From positions 1-59,229 of the forward strand of contig JAJUHD010000002.1 of the NCBI GenBank assembly GCA_029268085.1: a stretch of 59,229 nt of DNA, in the 5' to 3' direction. The DNA is from Bacillota bacterium. Lineage in GTDB: Bacteria; Bacillota; Clostridia; Oscillospirales; Oscillospiraceae. Shown piece by piece: positions 1-5,756 of this stretch. The notes beneath the pieces were generated by a model. The model had not been told where the DNA came from and ran no database searches. It saw only the letters and a program-made list of their open reading frames with translations. Made by a program: the position numbers and the translations under genes. How positions within the stretch are numbered: position 1 is the stretch's first letter; every line of letters begins with the position of its first letter.

Positions 1-138
1 ACCAAGCAGCTTGTCTCCTACGCGGCGATAACGTTATAGGCAAAGCCGCCTTACGATACCAGCTTTATGCAGGCTGGCGGACAATTCACAAGGATGATCT
101 GCCATGCAAATAAACAAAGAATAGCTTTTGCATATATC
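1..138. other. Host flank left of the insertion sequence; no gene identified
   Basis: I see no recognisable gene here. Frame 1 is open from the window edge to a stop at about position 39 and could be the last dozen codons of an upstream gene, but that is too short to identify. The stretch contains a small palindrome (ATAACGTTAT near 29-38) and a short hairpin (CCAGC/GCTGG near 59-77). The IS110 element is inferred to begin at the CT at 139-140. An alternative left junction near 18-19 would place this stretch inside the element. Confidence 0.4.
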
Positions 139-142
139 CTTG

Positions 143-148
143 TATTAT
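143..148 (+). promoter_or_regulatory. -10 half of the circle-junction promoter
   Basis: TATTAT in the sequence TGTATTATAA at the left end of the IS110 element. There is no -35-like hexamer 16-18 nt upstream in the flanking DNA, so the integrated copy should be poorly transcribed from here. In the excised circle the right-end TTGACT would sit 17 nt upstream. Confidence 0.5.
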
Positions 149-154
149 AAAGTA

Positions 155-375
155 GTAGTTCTTAGAGACCCTTCTCCGGGTCTGTGCTACACTGTAAAGG
201 ATGCTGTGGATTGGTTCATGCCTCCTACCGCCAGACGGTTTGATTAAGGCTCCAACCACAGTCCTTTACCAGTTTGTTAATCAGTTAGATACCGCCAGAC
301 GGTTTATGTGGAACAAGGTTACAAGCGTAAGGTGTCCTGTGGAACCAGCATCAAATAAACCTGTTGGAGGTATCA
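155..375 (+). ncRNA. Candidate IS110 bridge RNA (guide RNA)
   Basis: The non-coding left end folds into three consecutive hairpins. The first is a 5' stem-loop, AGACCC (166-171) with GGGTCT (178-183). The second is a long imperfect hairpin, 191-214 with 252-273: ACTG/CAGT, TAAAGGA/TCCTTTA, CTGTGG/CCACAG and TTGG/CCAA, enclosing a 37-nt loop. The third pairs 289-307 with 355-373 (16 of 19 positions, one a wobble) and encloses a 47-nt internal region. A 5' stem-loop followed by two looped hairpins upstream of the transposase is the known layout of IS110 bridge RNAs (target-binding loop, then donor-binding loop). The first large loop carries GATTAAG (242-248), complementary to CTTAATC (1678-1684) at the right flank. 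The second carries TACAAG (320-325), complementary to CTTGTA at the left end (139-144). RNA ends are estimates. Confidence 0.65.
226..305 (+). repeat. 16-nt direct repeat in the IS left end
   Basis: TACCGCCAGACGGTTT occurs exactly at 226-241 and again at 290-305. The first copy lies in the apical loop of the second hairpin. The second copy forms the 5' arm of the third hairpin. An inverted partial copy (CAAACCGTCTG) lies in the right end at 1621-1631. Each copy is itself a small hairpin (ACCG/CGGT). Confidence 0.85.
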
Positions 376-377
376 TC

Positions 378-1559
378 ATGATTTGTGTGGGAATTGATGT
401 AGCCAAGGATAAGCACGACTGCTTCATCCTCAGCACGGAAGGTGAAGTCCTTATGGATGTGTTCACCATCCCAAATAATGCAGAAGGGTTTGATCTGCTC
501 TTACAGACGATACATCGTTGTACCGGTCCTCAAGATAAAATAAAAGTAGGACTTGAGGCAACCGGACACTACAGCTACAACATCCTCGGATTCCTGCTTG
601 ACAAAGGTCTGGCCACCTATGTCATCAATCCGCTGCACACCAACCTTTACCGAAAAAGTCTCAGCCTTCGTAAGGCGAAGACTGACCGTATCGATGCGCG
701 TACTATTGCATCTATGCTCATGTCTGATGTGGACCTCAAGTCCTACACAGACACAGCATACCACAACGAGGAGCTAAAATCACTCACAAGATACAGATTC
801 GATAAAGTCAGAGAAAGAGCAAAGCTGAAACAGTCGGTATCTCGCTTGGTCACGATCCTGTTCCCAGAGCTGGAAAAGATGGTTCCAAGCCTCCATATGG
901 TCTCTGTTTACGCGCTTCTCAGCGAGTTTCCAGGGGCCAGACAGATTGCCGGTGTCCATCTGACACGGTTGAAGACACTCCTGCAAGAAGCATCTAAAGG
1001 ACGCTACGGACGAGATATGGCGACGAAGCTTCGAGATGCTGCAAGATGTTCTATTGGATCCGTTATGCCCGCCAAGTCGCTGGAACTGCAACACACCATT
1101 CGGCTGATTCGGGAACTGGATGCCGAGATCAATGATATTGAGGCGGCGATCCAGACCATGATGGAAGATATACACTCTCCCATTACAACCATCCCCGGCA
1201 TTGGTGTTCGTATGGGTGCTATGATTCTGGCTGAGGTCGGCGACTTCTCTCGCTTCGATTCCCCCGACAAAATTCTGGCTTATGCTGGCTTGTCGCCGTC
1301 TACTTACCAATCCGGACAGCTCTCATTATCTGGGGCATATTCGCACATGGAGAAACGAGGCTCCAGATATCTTCGCTATGCACTCTACCATGCCACCAAA
1401 TACGTCTGCCTTTGGGATCCAACCTTTGCGGCTTATCTGGCTAAGAAACGTGCAGAAGGCAAGCACTACAACGTCGCTCTCTCGCACGCTACTAAGAAGT
1501 TAGTTCGATTGATTTACGCCATGGAGAAATCCGGACAGCCATACAATAGTGCTGCATAA
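378..1559 (+). CDS. IS110-family transposase (DEDD recombinase)
   Basis: A 393-residue RNA-guided recombinase that would excise and insert the element through a circular intermediate. The N-terminal RuvC-like DEDD domain shows D7 (GIDVAKD), E60 (GLEATGHY), D103 and D106 (TDRIDARTI). A charged coiled region follows at about residues 130-260. The C-terminal transposase_20 domain begins at the helix-hairpin-helix-like IPGIGVRMG (272-280) and contains YQSGQ, whose Ser312 is the probable nucleophile by analogy with the family. I chose the ATG at 378 because GGAGG (366-370) lies 7 nt upstream and the conserved MICVGIDVAKD begins there. The open frame extends upstream to 201, but that part overlaps the structured RNA. 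The ribosome site lies in the 3' arm of a strong hairpin (289-373), so translation may be limited by RNA folding. No frameshift or missing catalytic residue is seen, so the copy looks intact. Confidence 0.95.
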   Translation: MICVGIDVAKDKHDCFILSTEGEVLMDVFTIPNNAEGFDLLLQTIHRCTGPQDKIKVGLEATGHYSYNILGFLLDKGLATYVINPLHTNLYRKSLSLRKAKTDRIDARTIASMLMSDVDLKSYTDTAYHNEELKSLTRYRFDKVRERAKLKQSVSRLVTILFPELEKMVPSLHMVSVYALLSEFPGARQIAGVHLTRLKTLLQEASKGRYGRDMATKLRDAARCSIGSVMPAKSLELQHTIRLIRELDAEINDIEAAIQTMMEDIHSPITTIPGIGVRMGAMILAEVGDFSRFDSPDKILAYAGLSPSTYQSGQLSLSGAYSHMEKRGSRYLRYALYHATKYVCLWDPTFAAYLAKKRAEGKHYNVALSHATKKLVRLIYAMEKSGQPYNSAA

Positions 1560-1658
1560 ACCTCATGCTCGTAAGTTCAGCAGGCGTCCGGTTGGACGTC
1601 AGCTTTGCTATACCCTTTTTCAAACCGTCTGTTTTTTTGCCAATCCATATTTTTAGAC

Positions 1659-1664
1659 TTGACT
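1659..1664 (+). promoter_or_regulatory. -35 half of the circle-junction promoter
   Basis: TTGACT in the right end of the IS110 element. From 1665 through the end at 1677, plus CT and TG from the left end, gives exactly 17 nt to TATTAT (143-148). In the integrated state this box points out into trmK with no -10 at the right spacing. Confidence 0.5.
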
Positions 1665-1678
1665 TTTAATAGTTAGTC

Positions 1679-2404
1679 TTAATCTCCGGCTTTAAAGCCG
1701 CTGCTTTTTAATTTTTGCAAAGATAAAAGAGTTTCTTTTGTATCGGTAAGGCGCTCAAGGGCTTCCGATTTCAGTGAAGCGGAGAGTCCAGAAACCTCTT
1801 TCCCGATTTTATCCGTCAGTTGGGCGAGCCGTTTTTCATAGAGCGGATCACTTGCAATAAGCCGCGCATGTCCGATAAGAAGCTCGGCGGGGGAATAGGG
1901 CTCGTCAGTGCCGGCAGATGCAGTCAATATTTCGTATATGCCGCTGTCGTCCACAAGCTGTTCGGACAGTACCCTGAAGCCGTTATTATAGAGCCATTTG
2001 CGCAGATGAGCCGATTTTGACATAGGCTGAAGGATAAGAAAGCAGGAGTTTTCTCTTGTCCATGGTGCGGCCTCAAGTATCGACGCGATATTTTCACCGC
2101 CCATCCCAGCGATGACGACGGTATCGATGTTTTTTCCTTTAAGTGCGGAAAGCCCGTCGCAAAGATGAAACTCGATCCTGCCGTCCTGGCCATATTCCGC
2201 AGCCGTTTGTTTAGCGTGACGGAGCGGCTCTTTATTTATATCGGTTGCATAAAGCTTTCCGCCATATCCGTTCTGTGCGAGCCAGACAGGGATATATCCG
2301 TGGTCTGTCCCGACATCGGCAGCCCCGATACCGTCAGGAACGAGTTCTGCAATGGCTTTAAGCCTTGCCGAAAGCCTAAGTAAAGACAATTGTTGTTCCT
2401 CCAT
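1679..2404 (-). CDS. trmK: tRNA (adenine(22)-N1)-methyltransferase TrmK
   Basis: A 241-residue class I SAM-dependent methyltransferase of the TrmK/YqfN family, which makes m1A22 in tRNA. The SAM-binding motif I is visible as ADVGTDHGYIPVWLA and the acidic motif II as YATDINKEPL. The characteristic VIAGMGGENI and LILQPMSK segments follow. Length is typical. An in-frame TTG at 2422 would add six residues; the ATG at 2404 aligns better with the family. In related Firmicutes trmK is followed by a Nif3-like gene. Here an IS110 element was inserted exactly at the stop codon and no Nif3 sequence is visible beyond it in the 138 bases left in the window. The coding sequence itself is intact. Confidence 0.9.
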   Translation of the reverse strand: MEEQQLSLLRLSARLKAIAELVPDGIGAADVGTDHGYIPVWLAQNGYGGKLYATDINKEPLRHAKQTAAEYGQDGRIEFHLCDGLSALKGKNIDTVVIAGMGGENIASILEAAPWTRENSCFLILQPMSKSAHLRKWLYNNGFRVLSEQLVDDSGIYEILTASAGTDEPYSPAELLIGHARLIASDPLYEKRLAQLTDKIGKEVSGLSASLKSEALERLTDTKETLLSLQKLKSSGFKAGD

Positions 2405-2473
2405 ATAACAATACCGTTCCAATACTTTCGGCTTAAGCGAAATTACCGGAACGGCATATAGTCCTCAATGATT

Positions 2474-2692
2474 TTAACTCTTCTGGGCTTCCTGCTGTGC
2501 CAGGAAGTTGTTAACCTGTTCAACAAAATCATCTACATCGAAGCCGTGTGCGGCGCAGGCCTGTTCAATGGTCTCATCGGTCGCAAGGACGCAGGTTAGA
2601 CAGTGCATACCGATGGCATTGAAAAACGGGGCGGTCTGAGGAGCATTTTCCAAAACTTCGATAAGAAGTGAATCTTTAGAAATAGTATACAC
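2474..2692 (-). CDS. DUF1858 redox-disulfide protein
   Basis: A 72-residue protein of the DUF1858 family (often called hybrid-cluster-associated redox disulfide protein). It shows the signature GMHCLTCVLATDETIEQA: a CxxC pair (CLTC) followed by a helix that begins ETIEQAC. I chose the GTG at 2692 because GGAGG lies 8 nt upstream and the DUF1858 domain starts at once. An ATG at 2707 has no ribosome site of its own. Members are thought to bind metals or take part in redox chemistry; the substrate is unknown. It is monocistronic between the tRNA operon terminator and trmK. Confidence 0.8.
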   Translation of the reverse strand: MYTISKDSLLIEVLENAPQTAPFFNAIGMHCLTCVLATDETIEQACAAHGFDVDDFVEQVNNFLAQQEAQKS

Positions 2693-2768
2693 AGGGCATA
2701 CCTCCATATATTTTATAGTCATATTATACTCAGATAGTATGAAAAATGCAAGCCTATGTTGAAGATGC

Positions 2769-2799
2769 AAAAAAAGAGAACCGAAAATCGGTTCTCTTT
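2769..2799 (-). terminator. Terminator of the tRNA operon
   Basis: AAAGAGAACCGA (2773-2784) pairs with TCGGTTCTCTTT (2788-2799) around an AAA loop. On the minus strand the 12-bp stem runs into seven Ts. It begins right at the CCA end of tRNA-Cys. Confidence 0.9.
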
Positions 2800-2873
2800 G
2801 GAGGCGCCACCCAGATTTGAACTGGGGAGTCGCGGATTTGCAGTCCGCTGCCTTACCACTTGGCTATGGCGCC
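2799..2873 (-). tRNA. tRNA-Cys (GCA)
   Basis: The minus strand folds into a full cloverleaf. The acceptor arms are GGCGCCA and TGGCGCC, the anticodon loop is CTGCAAA (anticodon GCA), the T-loop is TTCAAAT, the discriminator is U and CCA is encoded. It is the last gene of the five-tRNA operon, separated from tRNA-Gly by an unusually long 145-nt spacer. Confidence 0.97.
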
Positions 2874-2946
2874 GCATCGCTGCCCGAGCTACTGGCTACA
2901 AACCGCCGCCATTCGGCACCGTTCTTCCGCCGTTAGCTCAGTCGCT

Positions 2947-2982
2947 CCTTTTCGAAAAAAACTACAGGTTTTTTCGAAAGGG
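2947..2982. repeat. Inverted repeat in the tRNA-Gly/tRNA-Cys spacer
   Basis: CCTTTTCGAAAAAA (2947-2960) pairs with TTTTTTCGAAAGGG (2969-2982) around an 8-nt loop. The stem is 14 bp on the plus strand with one wobble. It lies in the only long spacer of the tRNA operon. There is no T-tract directly after it on the minus strand, so a terminator is not supported. It could mark a processing site or a remnant. Confidence 0.6.
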
Positions 2983-3018
2983 GATAGAGGGAAAATATTT
3001 GCTGGCTATAACTGAAGA

Positions 3019-3094
3019 TGGAGCGGGCGACGAGATTCGAACTCGCTACCTCCACCTTGGCAAGGTGGCGCTCTGCCAAATGAGCTACGCCCGC
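3019..3094 (-). tRNA. tRNA-Gly (GCC)
   Basis: Cloverleaf on the minus strand with acceptor GCGGGCG/CGCCCGC, anticodon loop TTGCCAA (GCC), T-arm GTTCGAATC, and discriminator U followed by an encoded CCA. Fourth gene of the operon. Confidence 0.97.
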
Positions 3095-3135
3095 ATTTTT
3101 GATTGCCCCATCGGATGAAAAACATCCGATGGGGT

Positions 3136-3212
<77 letters not shown>

Positions 3213-3236
3213 TATAAGGGACACTATTGCATCCCT

Positions 3237-3313
3237 TGGCGACCCAGAACGGGCTCGAACCGTCGACCTCCAGCGTGACAGGCTGGCGTTCTAACCAACT
3301 GAACTACTGGGCC
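3237..3313 (-). tRNA. tRNA-Asp (GTC)
   Basis: Cloverleaf on the minus strand: acceptor GGCCCAG/TTGGGTC-like with one wobble, anticodon loop CTGTCAC (GTC), T-arm GTTCGAGCC, encoded GCCA end. Second gene of the operon. Confidence 0.97.
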
Positions 3314-3321
3314 ATAATGGA

Positions 3322-3397
3322 TGGTGGGAACAACAGGGCTCGAACCTGTGACCCCATGCTTGTAAGGCATGTGCTCTTCCAGCTGAGCTATGCTCCC
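3322..3397 (-). tRNA. tRNA-Val (TAC)
   Basis: Cloverleaf on the minus strand: acceptor GGGAGCA/TGTTCCC, anticodon loop CTTACAA (TAC), T-arm GTTCGAGCC, encoded ACCA end. First gene after the strong promoter at 3425-3453. Confidence 0.97.
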
Positions 3398-3424
3398 ATA
3401 TGCAAAACCTCAAGCGGCTTTGCC

Positions 3425-3453
3425 AGTATACTAAATAATTAGTCAATTGTCAA
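3425..3453 (-). promoter_or_regulatory. tRNA operon promoter
   Basis: On the minus strand, TTGACA (3448-3453), a 17-nt spacer, then TATACT (3425-3430), with the first tRNA starting 28 nt further on. This is near-consensus for the housekeeping sigma factor. Confidence 0.9.
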
Positions 3454-3497
3454 GGTCATTTTCCCATTTTTTCAACGTTGTGCGTTATTAAGGGAAA

Positions 3498-4373
3498 TTA
3501 TTCCGTTTGTGCCAAAATATTTCGAATCTCGTCGGGCGTGAATATATAGGTTTTATTGCAGAAATGGCAGTTTATTTCCGCGTTTTCTCCACTTTCAGCG
3601 ATTTCCCCGAGCGCTTCGCTTCCTATGCTTTTAAGTGCGCGGAGGATACGCTCACGGCTGCAGTAGCAGCGGTATTCAACGCTTTTGCAGGAGAGAGTCT
3701 CCGGCTCAAGGCCTGAAAGCACATGATCTATCAGATCCTCCGCAGTCCCGTTCTGCAAAATGTCCGTAACCTGACCCATTTTCGCAATATTACCTTCAAT
3801 GGTGTCGATAAGTGACACAGGAGCGCCGGGAAGCAGCGAAACAATGAAGCCGCCGGCGCATCTTATCGACAGATCGGTATCGACGAGTACGCCGAGACCG
3901 CAGGCAGTACCGACCTGCTCGCTTTCAACAAAATAATATGTCAGATCCTCGGCTATCTCACCGCTGACAAGCGCAGTTGACCCGATATAAGGTTCCTTCA
4001 GGCCCAGATCACGGCTGACGGTGAGCGTGCCGTTTACACCAACTGCACCGCCAACGTCGAGCTTGCCGTTCTGCTTGAGCGGCAGATCAATATGTGGATT
4101 CTGTACATAGCCGCGAACGTTTCCGGAGTTGTCCGAAACGGCGATAACGTTGCCGATGGGTCCGCCGCCGTTGATGCGGAGAGTAACGGTTGCGTCCTTT
4201 TCCTTGAGCAGATCGCCGAGCATGGAGCATGCGCAGAGCGTTCTTCCCAGAGCGGCGGACGCGACAGGACTCAGACCGTGGATCTTCCGCGCGCTCTCCA
4301 CTATACTGCGTCCGCTGATTGCGGATATTTTTGCATAGCCGTCTGCTGTTACTGCACGTATGATCTCGTCCAT
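3498..4373 (-). CDS. hslO: Hsp33 redox-regulated chaperone
   Basis: A 291-residue Hsp33 (33 kDa chaperonin), a cytosolic holdase switched on by oxidation. The N-terminal domain carries the family patterns, for example RINGGGPIGNV, GYVQNP and GGxVGVNGTLTV-like. The C-terminal zinc/redox switch shows four conserved cysteines as CYC (about 242-244) and CHFC (about 272-275). I chose the ATG at 4373 because GAGGTG precedes it by 5 nt. The gene follows the methyltransferase (stop at 4382) by 8 nt, so the two form one minus-strand unit. Length is normal for the family. Confidence 0.95.
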   Translation of the reverse strand: MDEIIRAVTADGYAKISAISGRSIVESARKIHGLSPVASAALGRTLCACSMLGDLLKEKDATVTLRINGGGPIGNVIAVSDNSGNVRGYVQNPHIDLPLKQNGKLDVGGAVGVNGTLTVSRDLGLKEPYIGSTALVSGEIAEDLTYYFVESEQVGTACGLGVLVDTDLSIRCAGGFIVSLLPGAPVSLIDTIEGNIAKMGQVTDILQNGTAEDLIDHVLSGLEPETLSCKSVEYRCYCSRERILRALKSIGSEALGEIAESGENAEINCHFCNKTYIFTPDEIRNILAQTE

Positions 4374-4381
4374 ATCACACC

Positions 4382-5119
4382 TCAATGTGAAGTATTTTCT
4401 GCTATTATAAAGATCCTGCCGAGCTCGCTCTGCGGTCCGTCTGACCGAATCTCCATGTTTGAGAAGCCGGCGGAAGAGAGAAGATTAACAAGCTTTTCGG
4501 GTTCGTGGCAGTATTCCACATGCTCCTCGAAGGAGCGCTGCCAGAACCTCCCCCTGCGGGTGAAGAGATCCATTCCGTAGTAAAGGGCATTTTCCTCTTC
4601 GTTGAAGTCTGCCCGCCACAGGCAGAGGTTATTCTCGTCCTCGTCAACAGAAGTGAAGCCGTTCAGCGAGCGGAGACGATCTGGAGAGTTGATATCGAAA
4701 ATGAGCATACCGCCCGGCTCGATAAAAAGATGCAGCAGGCGAAAGAGCTCCGGCAGATCGGCGGGCTGAAGATAATTGATCGCATCAAGGCAGGATACCG
4801 CGGCATTGACCGTACCGTAAAGATCGAGCTCCGTCATCGTCTGGCAAAGAAACAGGGGAGGGATAACGCCATTAAGCTCAGCGAACTTTTCCTGCGCGAT
4901 ACAGAGCATATCGGAAGAAGCATCGGCAGCGATCATTTCATAGCCGCGCTGTGCCATTAAAGCGGTGAGAGTTCCTGTTCCGCAGCCGATGTCGAGAAGG
5001 GTTCTGACGGTTTTGCCTCTCTCTTTGAAAATTTTTTCGTAAAAATCGGCAAAATCCTCATAGCGGATATCGCTGGTAAATCTATCATACACCGGTGCAA
5101 GAGAACCGTAGGCGCTCAT
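4382..5119 (-). CDS. Class I SAM-dependent methyltransferase
   Basis: A 245-residue methyltransferase of the Methyltransf_25/UbiE-like type. Motif I is LLDIGCGTGTLTALMA (about 41-56), motif II is the acidic IAADASSDML, and motif IV lies around the AVSCLDAINYL stretch. The N-terminal YGSLAPVYDRFT is typical of small-molecule methyltransferases of Firmicutes. The substrate cannot be told from sequence. It is the first gene of a two-gene unit with hslO. Confidence 0.85.
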   Translation of the reverse strand: MSAYGSLAPVYDRFTSDIRYEDFADFYEKIFKERGKTVRTLLDIGCGTGTLTALMAQRGYEMIAADASSDMLCIAQEKFAELNGVIPPLFLCQTMTELDLYGTVNAAVSCLDAINYLQPADLPELFRLLHLFIEPGGMLIFDINSPDRLRSLNGFTSVDEDENNLCLWRADFNEEENALYYGMDLFTRRGRFWQRSFEEHVEYCHEPEKLVNLLSSAGFSNMEIRSDGPQSELGRIFIIAENTSH

Positions 5120-5164
5120 TTATTTCATTCATCCTTTTCAAAAAAATAGGGTACAAACAAGATA

Positions 5165-5198
5165 CAAAACGACCATCAGAAAACGAATGGCCGTTTTG
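5165..5198 (-). terminator. Terminator after yerC
   Basis: CAAAACGACCAT (5165-5176) pairs with ATGGCCGTTTTG (5187-5198). On the minus strand the one non-Watson-Crick position is a G-U wobble, so the 12-bp stem is complete as RNA. It lies between the yerC stop and the methyltransferase start. Confidence 0.7.
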
Positions 5199-5235
5199 TC
5201 TCTGTTTTGGCATATTAATGACTGCGAGCGGCAGA

Positions 5236-5538
5236 TTATTTTGGTTCTTCCTGTTCGGCAAGACGTTTGAAAACGCAGGCATAACCCTCCTGACCGTATT
5301 GCAGGCTGCGGTTTACGCGGCTGATGGTCGCGCTGGAGGCACCGGTTTTTTCGAGAATCTCGTTATAGATGCAGCCCTTGTTGAGGAGTGAAGCAACCTG
5401 ATAACGCTGCTCCATTGCCTGAAGCTCGGTGATCGTGCAGAGGTCGTCAAAGAAATTAATGCACTCTTCGACGGTTTTCAGCGTAAGAATAGCCCGGTAC
5501 ATCTCTTCGTTGCGGGGTTTTTTAGCCTGTTTATTCAT
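5236..5538 (-). CDS. yerC: YerC/YecD-family TrpR-like DNA-binding protein
   Basis: A 100-residue protein of the YerC/YecD family, related in fold to the Trp repressor. The segment ITELQAMEQRYQVASLL matches the TrpR-type helices. The helix-turn-helix is YNEILEKTGASSATISRVNR (about 58-77). In other Firmicutes the ligand and regulon are unknown. It has a ribosome site (AGGAG) upstream and its own terminator. It is divergent from purA; the 220-nt space between them holds an inverted repeat (5623-5654) that could be an operator for it. Confidence 0.85.
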   Translation of the reverse strand: MNKQAKKPRNEEMYRAILTLKTVEECINFFDDLCTITELQAMEQRYQVASLLNKGCIYNEILEKTGASSATISRVNRSLQYGQEGYACVFKRLAEQEEPK

Positions 5539-5622
5539 AAAAACACCACTCCTTTGTATTTATGCGGAAATCATAATTCCGGAATATGTCCGCGTATGTG
5601 TGACAAAATAGCCCATTAACGC

Positions 5623-5654
5623 ACTTTCATTCTATAACAGTAAATAATGAAAGT
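5623..5654. repeat. Inverted repeat in the yerC-purA intergenic space
   Basis: ACTTTCATT (5623-5631) and AATGAAAGT (5646-5654) form an exact 9-bp inverted repeat with a 14-nt spacer. It lies about 20 nt upstream of the purA -35 box. It is a candidate regulator site; no regulator is assigned. Confidence 0.5.
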
Positions 5655-5672
5655 AAAGCCTTAATTTTCGCC

Positions 5673-5701
5673 TTGCAAAAGAATACGAAATATTATACAA
5701 T
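5673..5701 (+). promoter_or_regulatory. purA promoter
   Basis: TTGCAA (5673-5678), 17 nt, TACAAT (5696-5701). The ATG of purA is 56 nt downstream. Confidence 0.6.
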
Positions 5702-5756
5702 TATAAAGTACGAAAAATATGAATATGGACATATTCGATTCAATGAGGTGACATTC

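Larger units (their letters stand above)
139..1679 (+). mobile_element. IS110-family insertion sequence, complete
   Basis: About 1.5 kb element with a single transposase gene (378-1559), a structured left end of about 235 nt and a right end of about 118 nt. Boundaries are inferred, not proven. A CT dinucleotide occurs at both proposed edges (139-140 and 1678-1679), as expected of the CT core used by many IS110 elements. Joining the two ends puts TTGACT (1659-1664) exactly 17 nt before TATTAT (143-148). Terminal inverted repeats of classical type are absent, as is usual for the family. An 11-nt sequence in the left end (232-242) recurs inverted in the right end (1621-1631). The insertion lies at the stop codon of trmK without disrupting it. 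The last core base (1679) is also the last base of the trmK stop. Confidence 0.7.

Noticed and set aside
12-21. Left IS junction at 18-19, because TGTCTCCTAC there matches the loop sequence TGCCTCCTAC (219-228) at 9 of 10
   Set aside because: That end gives no junction promoter and only a poor donor-guide match. The end at 139 gives a 17-nt -35/-10 spacing and a 6-nt donor-guide match. It remains a possible alternative.
201-377. N-terminal extension of the transposase from 201
   Set aside because: The region is structured RNA; the family start and ribosome site are at 378.
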